Shown: in pieces, positions 15,360 through 25,159 of the stretch
How positions within the stretch are numbered: position 1 is the stretch's first letter
Layout of the letters: every line of letters starts with the position of its first letter
From: Acanthornis magna
Taxonomy: Eukaryota > Chordata > Aves > Passeriformes > Acanthizidae
Assembly: GCA_036785705.1 (NCBI GenBank)
Contig: JAWUZG010000173.1
Span: forward strand, 3,705,001-3,769,000
Length of the DNA: 64,000 nt
Reading direction: 5' to 3'
Position numbers and translations under genes: made by a program
The notes under the pieces: model-generated
Seen by the model: the letters and a program-made list of their open reading frames with translations, nothing else
What the model was told of the DNA's origin: nothing
Databases searched by the model: none

Positions 15360-15600
15360 TAGCTCTGTGAAGGCCAGGGCACTTAGGGGCCCAACTCCCA
15401 CAAATGCAGACCCACTCTGCTCTGCAAAAGCACCCCCAGGGCCTCCTTTAAAAAGTGGAAGTTTCTCCACAACCCTTGTCAAACACAAAATGAGGGGATT
15501 TGACCCAGGGATGCTTTGCCCTTCGAGATCCCATGCAGTGAGATGGAATCAGTTCACTCTGCACTGACCCCTGTGCTTGTGGGGTACTCTTGGGGCCTTT
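15360..15600. repeat. Diverged copy of array segment P
   Basis: The run 'gggatgctttgccc' and the sequence through 'ggggtactcttggggcctttg' align base by base with 16790-16945. That places a decayed copy of segment P just outside the main array, upstream of a CR1 element. Confidence 0.7.
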
Positions 15601-15639
15601 GTGACTGCTCTATGTCCGTGGTGCCAAGAAGGACTTGGG

Positions 15640-16303
15640 GCTTGTGGGGATGAAAGGTTGGATGGGAGACAGCAGTGAGTACTCACGGCCCAGAAAGCTA
15701 ATCAAATCCTGGGCTGCTTCCACAGAAACGTGGGCAGCAGGCTGAGGGAGACAATTCTGCTCCTCTTATTGTGCCCTCGGGAGGCCCCACCTGGAGCTCT
15801 GCATCCAGGCCTGGGCTCCTCAGCACCAGAAAGACAGGGAGCTGCTGGAGCAGGCCCAGAGGAGGCCATGGAGATGATCAGAGCGCTGGAGCACCTCTGC
15901 TGTGAACACAGGCAGAGAGAGCAGGGCCTGCTCAGCCTGGAGAAGGGAAGGCCACTCCTTGCGGCCTGCCAGTACTTGAATGGGAGCTTAGAAACAGCCA
16001 GGGACAGTGAATTTTTTACATGGGAAGAGGGTGATAGCACAAGGGGGAATGATTTTGCAGTAGAAGAGACTTAGATTGCAGGTTAGGAAAAGAACTTTCT
16101 ACTGTGGGGGTCCTGCGGCCCTGGCACATACTGCCCAGAGCACCTACAGCTGCCTCATGGCTGGGAGTGCTCAAAGGCAGGTGAGATGGGGATGGCAGAA
16201 AGCCAGGCTGATGGAAGGTGTCCCTGCCCATGGCAGAGGGGGTGCAGCCACATGAACTTGAAGGTCCCTTCCAACCCCGAGCATTCTATGATTCTGTGAT
16301 CTT
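15640..16303 (+). repeat. CR1 LINE 3' end (left copy)
   Basis: This is a longer CR1 fragment with the upstream 'gaggccatggagatgatcag' block, the 'gagcagggcctgctcagcc' block and the terminal 'ttctatgattctgtg'. The open frames over it on both strands carry no conserved protein. It is the left partner of the CR1 copy at 49585-50030. Confidence 0.88.
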
Positions 16304-16360
16304 GGGTGCTCTTTTGGGCCTTGTGTGTGGAGCCCGGAGCAGGAGGGGAACCTATTGCTG
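15860..16360 (+). repeat. Left edge duplication (pairs with 49585-50085)
   Basis: This segment matches 49585-50085 in direct orientation at roughly 93% by eye. The match continues about 55 bp beyond the CR1 3' end ('gggtgctcttttgggccttg' against 'gggtgctctttggggcctcg'), so it is not simply two independent CR1 insertions. A second matching block (16395-16560 against about 48990-49165) follows here but precedes the CR1 copy on the right side. Confidence 0.75.
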
Positions 16361-16394
16361 TGAGGATCTTTGTCCCGGGACAGCTGGAGCAGGG

Positions 16395-16760
16395 GAGCCA
16401 AAGCAAAGCACCAAGGGCTCTATCGCTGCCCCAGCAGCTGCAGCAGCAGCCCTGTGCTGTGCTCAAGGAGATGCTATGAGGTGCTGGGCCCTGCATGCAG
16501 AGTGGGAACCACTGCCTCAGGTGCTGCAGTTGTGCCCCGGCTCTCCTGCACACTCACCGCTCGCCCAGGCTGGACTGGGGCAGTGCTGCCTGCTGCTCTA
16601 TGGAGACCTGTCCCCAGTGTGATACGGCCTTGGGATGTCCAAGACACAAACGACACCCCAAGCGGTTAGCTCTCTCCTTCATCCATACCCTGGCTCTGCC
16701 TTCAAACAACACAGGGAAAACAAAGCTCCAATAGCCACCAAATGAAGACTCATCAGTTTG
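16395..16760. repeat. Anonymous duplicated sequence shared with 48960-49170
   Basis: The tracts 'tatcgctgccccagca', 'actgcctcaggtgctg' and 'cacactcaccgctcgc' recur near 49015-49170. In the right copy this sequence lies upstream of an ITPRIPL1-like pseudogene on the minus strand. I see no conserved coding frame in either. Confidence 0.6.
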
Positions 16761-16789
16761 AAATGGCCCTGCAGAGCCTGTCTTTACAA

Positions 16790-17040
16790 AGTGGGATGAA
16801 GCTCCCTTGAACTCTTGCCAAACAGAAAACTGGGTGATTAGATGCAGGGATGCTTTGCCCCTTGAGATCCTCGCAGTAAGATGGCATCGGTTCCCCCGGA
16901 GATGAACCCTGTTCTTCTGGGGTGCCCTTGGGGCCTTTGACCCCAAGTTTCAAACAACTCACATGGAGGCCACTGACCAAAGCAAACAGACTTCTCTGCC
17001 ACCTCTTTGGGGAACATGGCTGCGCAGCACCAGGACCTTG
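16790..17040 (-). repeat. Array segment P, copy 1
   Basis: This is the leftmost copy of a sequence that recurs at 19691-20158, 30311-30492 plus 31666-31990, and 46346-46779. Markers are 'gcagggatgctttgcc', 'gcatcggttcccc', 'aaccctgttcttctgg' and 'ccccaagtttcaaacaa'. Read on the minus strand, other copies precede either env or gag. It could be a retroviral LTR end or leader, or captured host DNA. I cannot identify it and find no TATA box or AATAAA on the minus strand. Confidence 0.75.
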
Positions 17041-17759
17041 ATCCAAGTGGTACGTGGAGTGATAGGAGCCCACCGACGCGGCAGACACCTGGATGTATTC
17101 CAACAGGAGAAAGAGCAGGGCTCGGTGGTTGCAGCATCAAGCGCTAATGGGATGGGGAACCATGTTGCGAAGGGAATGGAAGCCCGGAGAGGGGTGAAAC
17201 ACCTGTAAGGAACTCCAGACACCACACAAGCCATAAAGTACCATTGGTTACTACGGGGAGAAAAATGTGAGCTCTGCAAAGGACAGGACACTCAGGGAGC
17301 TACCAAAGACAGAAGAAAAAGTAGGAATGAGCTCAGTGCTGCTGCATCTGTATCTGGAGGAAAGGGGCAGCAGGAAATGCCACTGCTGATATAGCAGCCC
17401 ATTCTCAGTAGCCCGTGTGCCCACTTACATGGCACCAGATCCCTGGGAAGGGCACAGGGGGTCTGATGCACTAAAGGGATAGAAATTGAGCAGAAACAAA
17501 AGCCCCGTGCATGCCAGCTCCTTGTCTCAGAGAAGACGGGCTGGGTGCAGAAGCAGAATTTCTGATTGGAACCACTTCAGCACTGTAGGTTGAGTCCAAG
17601 AACTTGCACAATGGGATAATGGAGGAGCTAAACATTAACTACATTTACCTATGAAAAATGCACTAACTACAGATCAGCTACTTAACTATTAACTACTCTT
17701 AATATATGCAGTGTCTCCCAAGAGGCCATGTGAGCCCCCACCACCTCAGCTCTCTGCAG
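17041..17759 (-). repeat. Array spacer, copy 1 (downstream of ITPRIPL1-like)
   Basis: Homologous to 31991-32690, 44290-45034 and 47479-48221. It starts at 'ccttgatccaagtgg' and ends in the AT-rich 'actaactacagatcagctacttaactatt' tract beside the ITPRIPL1-like C-terminus. Read on the minus strand it follows the ITPRIPL1-like stop region, so part may be its old 3' untranslated region. Open frames on both strands are not conserved between copies. Confidence 0.7.
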
Positions 17760-19014
17760 GAGGATTTTCTCCTTGGCCACCAGCACGACTCCTTGGAGCC
17801 CCTGTCCCAGCCCTCTGCACTCTCACAGGGCCTCGGTGGCCAACCAGATCCTGCACAAGGTGCTGGCAGAGGTTGAGGGCTTCAACCCTTGGGAAGTCTC
17901 ACAGCAAGCTGATCCCCCAGGAAAGCCACCTGCTGCCTACGACTGTTGTAGTCACACCTTCAATGTCCGTGGCGTGACCGATCCTCGGCGAGAACTGTCC
18001 TCCTCCTCCCAGGCAGGCTCACCTCTGGGCACACACGCCTGGCACTAGGTGGAACAGGCGGCTGGAGTTGCCCCTTTGGTGGTGCGGCCCCAGGCAAGAG
18101 AATCTCTGCGCAGGGAGGCGATGAAAAACGGGAGCAGCGGAGAAGTAAAAGGCTGGAGCGAGGCGTTGTCCTCAAAAGCCTTTATTAGGATTGCAACCCA
18201 CGAGACCTAACTCAGGATTGTTACAGAATAACAGCCCCTGTTGGCATAGACAAGCAAAGCCCAACCAACTGACAAGCAATGGTTGTGCAAGGTGTTAAAT
18301 ACCCAGCCGACTAGCCAATCGCGAGCAAGCTTAGGGGTGGGGAAGGGGTGGTGTCCACATCTCGGAACCAACAAACTCAAACCTTATAAGATACATATTT
18401 GAATCAACAAATCACAAACATAACAGTCAAGAACTGTCTAGAAAAAGGGGCGGAGCTAGAATGATAGGCAGGTCCTTCCCCAACCACGAGACAGTTCTCA
18501 GATCTCTGGGTCAGCCCCCGTCAGGGTGGCGCCCCCCGAGAAGACGGAGCTGGCCCCGGAGAGGGCGGGAGCGGGATTTTCTCCCGCCACATATGACAAA
18601 GTGCTCAAGATGTTTCTTGTGCAGGGAGCAGCTCAGGTACTCCAGGATTTCCCAAACCACTGCAGGACACGGCTCCTGTGCCACTCTGACAGGGCCATGC
18701 TGGAGTTCTGCTCCTGGCCACTGCTGTGCAGGTCATTGCTCCTTTTCTCACTGCTAAACCACAAGGCCATGAGCAGCACCAGGAACACAGCAATAGCCCA
18801 GAACTGCCAGTGCTGCAAGGCAAGAGCCCACATCAGAGCTCCCCACACCCCCACTCTGATCCACACTGCCCTGCTCCAGCTCCAGCAGCATCCGAGTCAC
18901 CTGCTCTTCCTGGTACTGACAGAGTGCTTCCATGTGCTGGTGTGTGGCCTCATCCAGCCCATCTCCCACTGCCTGCAGAGGTTTGAGAAGCCTGTGCACA
19001 AGCCAGACACAGAA
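17760..19014 (-). pseudogene. ITPRIPL1-like pseudogene, copy 1 (LTR-interrupted)
   Basis: Minus-strand frames contain the features I associate with the avian ITPRIPL1-like family: 'VGDGLDEATHQHM', a glutamate-rich 'QVTRMLLELEQGSVDQSGG' stretch, a tryptophan-rich membrane segment ('LQHWQFWAIAVFLVLLMALW') and a C-terminal 'LEHFV' region. The family is a single-pass membrane protein with a large nucleotidyltransferase-like domain. Here the N-terminal part joins almost directly to the C-terminal tail, so several hundred residues of the central domain are missing. An ERVK-class solo LTR (17944-18591) splits the tail. The start is replaced by env sequence, and a frame shift has left a 115-codon open frame (19101 to 18754) running from env into the N-terminal part. 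It is almost certainly non-functional. The family name is from memory, not from a search. Confidence 0.72.
17944..18591 (-). mobile_element. ERVK-class solo LTR in ITPRIPL1-like copy 1
   Basis: A 648-bp element with TG...CA ends sits between 'TACGAC' (17938-17943) and 'TATGAC' (18592-18597), a 6-bp target duplication with one C/T change. The uninterrupted homologues at 32880 and 45235 lack it. AATAAA lies on the minus strand ('cctttattagg' on plus), giving the orientation. The 6-bp duplication and GC-rich LTR fit class II (ERVK-like) elements. Confidence 0.9.
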
Positions 19015-19690
19015 TAGATGAGTTAAATTTCCCACACACACCTCCTTCCTCAGCAAGGAGTTGTCAAGTGCCAATCTCTTTTGATAAATAACGGTTTGCA
19101 TTTGTCTCTGCTAGGTGGAGACCTAGTTTAGAGCAAGGGCTGTTTGATTTGCACTGATTTCCAGGACACCGTGTCATCAGATAATTCAATTTAGCATGTA
19201 AATGGGTGTTCTATACCCCCATGTGCTGTCCTGGGCCCTGGTGGCAGGGCCATAAACTTCAATGATCCTTTCCAGGGGCCACTCATCATCACCCACTTTT
19301 GTGTTCCTCCAATTAACTCCCTCTTCTTGCGACTAAGTTCATCATATAGGGGTACCTCTAGTTCCTGACCAGCATTTCACGGGAGTAAAAAGAAGGATGG
19401 ATGGATGGATGGATGGATGGATGGATGGATGGATGGATGGATGGATGGATAATCCCTAAGGTGCCCTACCCTTGGGTAACAAAACATAAGCCATTTCCCC
19501 ACACAAACAAAACAATCCCTCAGGCACCTCCCAAAAGTTTTGAGCCTTCTGCCAAATTCCTTCCCATAATTTTGAAATTTGAGGTACGCCTGGAAATGGG
19601 TTTGGGGTCCTGGTGATACATTCGTATAATCCCACATGCTTCATGTATGGGCACCCCACTTTCCTTTTACCAGAGGTCTTACCAGCACAC
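19015..19690 (-). pseudogene. Retroviral env fragment, copy 1
   Basis: Minus-strand frames resemble the intact env at 41178-43112: first a surface-subunit part (19680 to 19451, with '[12 protein letters not shown]'), then a GGAT microsatellite, then the transmembrane-subunit start and the 'YQKRLALD' region just before the immunosuppressive-like segment. The reading frame breaks several times. The sequence stops soon after the cysteine-containing part of that region and passes at about 19014 into ITPRIPL1-like sequence, so the fusion machinery, membrane anchor and tail are absent. Confidence 0.85.
19395..19450 (+). repeat. (GGAT)14 microsatellite inside env fragment
   Basis: Fourteen perfect copies lie exactly where the env fragment passes from its surface to its transmembrane part. 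The homologous env copy at 46049-46100 has 13. The intact env at 42280-42320 has no such repeat. Confidence 0.98.
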
Positions 19691-20158
19691 TAACCCATGA
19701 CTGCAATAACAACACCAGTTACTGATTATAAACAACAACCAAGAGAGCAGTGCAGCTTTGCCAGTGCACTCCCTCCCAAAGCCTGGCACAGAGCCTCTCC
19801 TCACAGCCAGGGCTGTTGGGCTGAGCCCTTGAACTGTCCCCCACCTGGGGTCCCAGGGTTCCAGCCCTGCCCCCACGTCCATCTTAAACCTAGAGATGCC
19901 CTGGGCATTAAGCAGACAGTTAAGGAATAAATCAACTCCATAACATCACCCCAGGACAGCAGGGATGCTTTGGCCTTTGCGATCCTCTGCAGTGAAATGG
20001 CATCGGTTCCCCTGGAGCTGAACCCTGTTCTTCTGGTCCCTTTGACCCCAAGTTTCAAACAATTCACACGGAGGCCACTGGTCAAGGCAAACAGACTTCT
20101 CTGCCACCTCTTTGGGGAACATGGCTGTGCAGCACCAGGACCTTGATCCAAGTGGTAC
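19691..20158 (-). repeat. Array segment P, copy 2 (between pol and env)
   Basis: This is the full-length form of segment P with all markers listed for copy 1. Read on the minus strand, an integrase fragment ends abruptly at 20159, P follows, and the env fragment begins at about 19690. The usual pol-env overlap or junction is therefore replaced by P, which points to a recombination event or a spliced or defective genome. Confidence 0.75.
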
Positions 20159-20513
20159 CAGTTCTTGCCAGTTTTCTCCCCCCTAGCAATGTGTTTTTCA
20201 TCACCTTCTTGTTTATTGTCTGGAAAATCATGCAACCCCTTGTTACAGCTCTTGCAATTGCCATGGTCCCGACACACCCATAAGTCCGCAGGAAATGATT
20301 GCAAAGGGCTTGCATCCCCTTGTGTGTCAAGGCATGGAGATCCTCCAAAATCCTTCTTTTTAAAGCTTTATTTAAAACTTGCTTTCCATCCGGCATCCTC
20401 CATGTACCTTTTTCATCCTTAATCCTACCATTTCTCTTTAACTCTTCTTGTTCTTTCTCACTGAATATTGGAACCCCTTCATCTTCTTCACCCTTAATAT
20501 CCAACAATAACAA
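20159..20513 (-). pseudogene. Old gammaretrovirus-like pol: integrase N-terminus
   Basis: The minus-strand frame resembles the junction between RNase H and integrase in the intact provirus: 'WRMPDGKQVLNKALKR', then a His-x3-His zinc-binding half ('HALTH') and a decayed Cys pair ('GCMIF'). The frame then leaves the retroviral sequence at 20158 and enters segment P. The whole catalytic core and C-terminal domain are missing. Confidence 0.85.
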
Positions 20514-21010
20514 GGCCTTCTCTCTTTTAAGGCAGCCTCTTTGGCCATTTGGTCTGCCAAATTATTTCCTCTGATCTTCACCGAGGTTCCTCTTTGGTGT
20601 CCCTTCACATGCACCACTGCAATTTCATGTGGTCCCTCCAATGCTTCCAGGATCTCCTTTACCAGTCTCTCACACATCAAGATTTTTCCCTTTGAGTTCA
20701 AATAACCTCCCTCCTACCAGATCTTAACCAAATGCATGCACTATACTGTAAGCATCTCTCAAGTCTGTGTAGTTCATTTCTTTCGAGTATTTCTAGGCCC
20801 CTTCTTAATGCATAGATCTCGCAGCACTGGGCTGACCACCACGCCAGCAGTTTCCCCCTTCCCAACACCTCCACAGTCCTCCCATCCACTACTGCATATC
20901 CTGAGGCCCTCCCTCCCTTGACCACTCTCGAAGAACCATCTACAAATAGCATTTCTCCATCCGGTACAGGCTGACAGAGCAAATCCTTTCTTACTTTAGA
21001 CTGTAAATCT
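20514..21010 (-). pseudogene. Old gammaretrovirus-like pol: RNase H
   Basis: Recognisable RNase H blocks appear in two frames: 'LFVDGSSRVVKGG' (first catalytic Asp), 'EIYALRRGLEIL' (Glu), and 'VKGHQRG...NNLADQMAKEAA' (last Asp). A frame shift near 20700-20750 breaks the domain. Compared with the intact element at 39140-39580 the order and spacing are the same, so this is an older relative of the same group on the opposite strand. Confidence 0.87.
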
Positions 21011-22640
21011 ATTAATTCTAAACACTAATGTTCCAAACCTTCTGCCAGTTCTCCATATAAAAACTGGGCTGGGTTCTGTACTTTTGCAGTGGCCAATTCA
21101 AGATTTTCAGTCTCCATCAATGCCAGTTCATATCTCAATATTCTACCGTTGGTGAGCCATTGCCCAGCTTTTTGACTCAGGATTGTCTTAGTATCATGAG
21201 GGATATACATTTCTATTTTGCCACCAAAGGTCAACTTGTGTCCCTCTACTACTAGAGTCACCACCGCAGCTACTGCCTGCAGACAGGTTGGCCACCCTCT
21301 AACCACTGGGTCCAACAATTTTGACAGGTAGGCCACTGGTTTTCTCACTCCACACCACCCCTGGGTGAGCTCTCCATATGCAACTCCTTCTTTCACATTG
21401 GCAAATAATTCGAAGGGCTTATTCAAGTCTGGTAGACTTAAAATGGGGGCTGTCATTAATTTTTCCTTTAATTCTTTCAATTGATCATCATCTTCTGTGT
21501 TCCAATCAACAGATTCCATTTCCGCTAATTTATCATACAGAAATTTGATTAATTTTGTACATACTTCTATCCATAATTTACAATATCCAGTTAACCCTAA
21601 CAATTTCCTAACATCCTTTTTTGTCTTTGGAAGGGGCAATGATACTATTCCTTGGACATGTTCTGAATTCAACTTCCTGTATCCACTTCTAATTATATTC
21701 CCTAAGTACCTGACTTGTGATTCAACAAATTGCAAGTTCCCTTTTGATACCTTCAACTCTTTCTTTCAAAAAAAATTTAACAGGCCAATTGTGGCTCTTT
21801 TAACCTGTTCTTCTTCCTCCCCCCGATACTAGTAAGTCATTGACATACTGCAGTATTTCGGTGTTTTCAGCTGGTTTCTATAGATTCTTCTATTCTTCTG
21901 TCTATTGCTTCAACAGATTCTCTAGAGCCTGTCTGAACAGATTTGGGGATTCGGTGAACCCTTGAGGTAGACAGGTCCACCAAAGCTGTTACTTACTTCC
22001 CGAATCTGGGTCCTCCCTTTCAAACACTGTCGGTGATTGAAATGCAGACTTCACTTGGTGCACGCAAAGCCGAATTTATTGCATAAGGCACATCTTTATA
22101 TACTACCACAATCCAACAGCTAAACAATTAAAAAGGCGTGGCTTCTAGGGTTACATGTTTTGCACTTCTAAACGCTACGGATTACAATCTCTTTGCCTAA
22201 TCTGCTGTTAACAGCTATGCATAAGGCTAAACACAGCTTTATCCTACTCTTTTGTCTCAGATCCTGCTAGATGGGACTTGCTTGTCTCTCCCAAGGTTTA
22301 ACACTAACTAAAGCTAAGGGATCACTGCAGCTATCTGCTTCTTTGGTGACACTCTGAACCCCCACAAAACGCAAACCAATTTCTACTTTCCTCTGCTAAT
22401 GGACAGGCTCAAAATGCATCTTTCAAGTCGATGATGCTGAACCATGCATGATAAGGAGGTATCCTACTCTACAGGGTATATGGGTTTGATACAACAAGGT
22501 ATCTGGATACACTATGTTTATTCACCTCCCTTAAGTCCTGGACCAATTAGTAGGTGCCATTTGGTTTTTTTCCTGGCAACATGGGAGTATTATGGTTCCA
22601 AACATACATGACATACATGGTTCCAAAATTCCATCCTTGA
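21011..22640 (-). pseudogene. Old gammaretrovirus-like pol: reverse transcriptase (LTR-interrupted)
   Basis: A 243-codon minus-strand frame (21756-21025) covers the thumb and connection ('SLPLPKTKKDVRKLLGLTGY', 'SLPDLNKPFELFANV'). Upstream, the catalytic box at about 21836-21847 reads Y-V-N-D, so one of the two catalytic aspartates is lost. A solo LTR (21987-22366) splits the palm, and RT N-terminal sequence resumes on its far side (22367-22640). Several frame shifts separate the pieces. Order and sequence follow the intact pol at 37764-39060. The element is inactive. Confidence 0.88.
21987..22366 (-). mobile_element. Short solo LTR inside reverse transcriptase
   Basis: A 380-bp element starting TGTTACTTAC and ending CCCCCACA interrupts a homologous RT sequence. 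Read on the minus strand it has 'tatataaag' followed closely by 'AATAAA' (in 'atgcaataaattcgg'). Flanks are 'caaagc' and 'aaacgc', an imperfect target duplication. Its sequence is unlike the GC-rich ERVK LTRs nearby, so it belongs to another family. Confidence 0.82.
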
Positions 22641-23007
22641 TCAATTCCCTTATAACTCATGTTAACCCTTTTCTTCCCTCCGCAGAGATCAGGTATTGCC
22701 TGATGGTAAGTGGTGGAATTCCTGATTCCATCAGTATTTTTATCAGTGCTATATTCAAGAAACCCCTGCCTCCTTCTTCTGCCCACAGATCAGCACTAAT
22801 CTCACCTATATCTTCCATTTTCATCAACATCACTTCAACGACCATCCAACCTTTCCCTTGAATTTCTCCCACTCCGAGCTGGACCTGAGAGTTCCTTCCT
22901 AGCAAACTGCATCCTAACCTAGGCATATATAACAGATCACGGTAACCTTCTCTTGAGCTCCCTCAGATGACGACCTTTTTAATCACAGGCACCTCAAAGG
23001 ACCCTCC

Positions 23008-24158
23008 TGTTGTAGTCAAAAAGATGAAGCCGCCTGGCTTTCCCAGCTGCCCTCGCCTGGGACACGAGCCGCCGGCCCACCATGGGCTACTGCAGGGATG
23101 GATCCTGCAGAGGTGGGGCTGTTCCCGGCGAGCGGTCAGCTACAGGCGCCGCTGGTAAAGGAGGCGAGACAAGAAGGGTTGTGGGAGGGGGTCTCCCCTG
23201 TGCTCTCCTTTCCTATGGGGTCGGGGTGCAGGGTGCTCGGGAGAGAGAGTGGAGGAGAAGTCCTGAGAGCTGTCCCTGGGGCGACCGGTTATAAAGGGGA
23301 AGGGGTAACCAATGAGGAGAGGGGTAGGGGGAGGGAACAAGCGTCCGAGGTCCAATCACAATAAAAAAGGGGAGGGTACAATGAACTATAACAAATAACA
23401 TAGAGAACTTAACTGAAGCTTCTGGAAGAGGGGGCGGATCCAGAGCCCTGGGCACGCCTCTCCTACCAGCCCCGGGGCGGGTCTTAATCCCCTGAGCCCT
23501 GCCCCAGTGGGGCTCCTCATTCTAAGGAGGCGGAGCTGGCCCGGGAAATGGCTTGTTGTAGCCGCTCTCGAAGCCGCCTGGCCTTCCCGGCTGCCCTCGC
23601 CTGGGACACGAGCCCCAGCCCACCACAGGCTATTGTGTGGATGTTTCACACCGAGGTGGGGCTGTTCCCAGTGAGTGGACAGCTGCAGGTGCTGATGGTA
23701 AAAGAGGTGAGATGAGATAAAGGGTTGCGGGAGGGGTCTTCCCCGTGCTCTCCTTTATTGAGGGTTCAGGGTGCAGGTGTTCAGGAGGGAGAGAGGAGGA
23801 GAATCCCAAGACTGTCCTCGGGATGGCCGATTATAAGGGGGGAAGGGTAACCAATAGGAGAAGAGCAGGGGGGAGGGAACACAGGTACAGGATCCAATCA
23901 AAACACAAAAGGGGAGGGTACAATATCCAACAACCAATGATACAATAATCTGAACAGAAAACTCTGGAAGAGTGGGTAGGTCCCGAGCCCTGGACACGCC
24001 TTTCCTTCAAGCACCAGGGGCGGGTCCAGGCGTTCAGACCCCGGAGTCCTCCCACAGCAAGGCTCCTCCCTCTGAAGAGGTGGAGCTAGCCTGAGAGGCT
24101 GAGGCAGCAAAGGGGTGGACCCACCACAATGGCTGCCACAAGGGATGGACCCTCCACA
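23008..24158 (-). mobile_element. ERVK-class solo LTR A (host of nested LTR B)
   Basis: Begins TGTTGTAGTC and ends CCTCCACA. Flanks 'CCCTCC' (23002-23007) and 'CTCTCC' (24159-24164) form a 6-bp duplication with one change. Removing LTR B and one copy of its duplication leaves an LTR of about 570 bp in minus orientation. It disrupts the old protease. Confidence 0.85.
23554..24128 (-). mobile_element. ERVK-class solo LTR B nested in LTR A
   Basis: A 575-bp LTR with ends TGTTGTAG and CACCACA lies between perfect 6-bp duplications ATGGCT (23548-23553 and 24129-24134). Minus orientation is shown by 'cctttattgagg' (AATAAA on minus). It is younger than LTR A, which it splits. Confidence 0.95.
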
Positions 24159-24334
24159 CTCTCCCTTTGCTCCCCTCACTTTACATACCTGTTCACTCAA
24201 TTTACATTCTTTTGGTAATTTTGCCACAGATGATCAAACTGCTCCTGTATCATTAATAATTCCAATTCCTCTCCCTGGGGACCAATTTCCAAATTTATCA
24301 AGGGCTCTATTATCTGTTTTTAAGGCTTCCTCAG

Positions 24335-25146
24335 GGGATAGAGCCCCTGACACCCCTAATCCTCAATCCTACCGCCTTGAGATTCCTTAGAAACTATGTC
24401 ATCTTTCCTCCATTTCCTGCATTGACTCCTGAAATGTCCTCTCGCACATCAATAATAGCACCTTCCCTTGAATAGCGCTCTGAGCTTCTCTCAAGATCTC
24501 ATCTCCTTGCCGCAATCCTCTTCTCTTGAGTCTACCCTACCTCCTTCCCTACTTTCCCTGGCCACGGCCACCATGACCTTTGCTTTTGATTTATTCTTTT
24601 CCTCCTCTCTCCTCAAATACACCCTCTGTGCTTCTCTCAGCAATTCATTCCATCCTTTCTCTTGCCATTCCTCAATTCCTTCCAGTTCCTTCTGATCTCA
24701 AGCCAGGATCCAGATACAAGCCGAACCTTTACCAACACCTGCCCTTCTAGACTCTCCGGATCCACACTTGAGTAGATCTGGAAATTCCTTTTAAGCCTAG
24801 CCAACCATGCACTCAGGGTCTCATCCTTTTCCTCTTGGCCATCAAAAGCCAATTTGGCATTACTACTCCTCAGAATCGCCTCCTGTATACCCCTCACAAC
24901 CACAGTATTTCATGTTCCTCCTTCCCAGCTGATCCTTTGGATCCCAGTCTGGGGCATTCAACAGCATTTTCTCCTCTCCTGGGAGGGCCTGGTCAATTTT
25001 CCCTTTCCCATATACTCATGCCAGCAACGCTGATTTGCTCCATTTCCTCTGGGGAGAACAGAATGCCCAGTATTGTGTTTAACTCCTCCCATGTGTATAT
25101 ACTCGGCCCCAAAAAACTGATCAACTTGGTTGGAAATGCCAACTGG
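24335..25146 (-). pseudogene. Old gammaretrovirus-like gag: capsid to C-terminus
   Basis: A minus-strand frame at 24903-24637 matches the capsid region of the intact gag: 'KDETLSAWLARLKRNFQIYS' is the gammaretroviral form of the major homology region, and 'WERE'-type sequence lies upstream near 24990. Stops and shifts occur throughout. The zinc knuckle is not recognisable. At 25146 it is cut by the ERVK provirus. The remaining gag continues at 28890-28932 and beyond 29513. Confidence 0.85.
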
Positions 25147-25159
25147 TGTAGTAGGCGTG

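Larger units (their letters stand above)
22641..24340 (-). pseudogene. Old gammaretrovirus-like protease, split by nested LTRs
   Basis: The two halves lie at 24159-24340 and 22641-23007. The upper half holds the decayed aspartic protease motif ('NDTGA', followed by a stop) and the gag-pro boundary string 'ggggatagagcccctgaca' (plus-strand spelling), which matches the sequence right after the gag stop of the intact provirus at 37272-37290. The lower half holds the C-terminal 'LLGRN' block. LTRs A and B occupy the gap. Confidence 0.85.

Noticed and set aside
19395..19450. CRISPR-like or coding repeat
   Set aside because: Perfect tetranucleotide microsatellite without spacers, in a vertebrate genome; the repeated-peptide reading is incidental.
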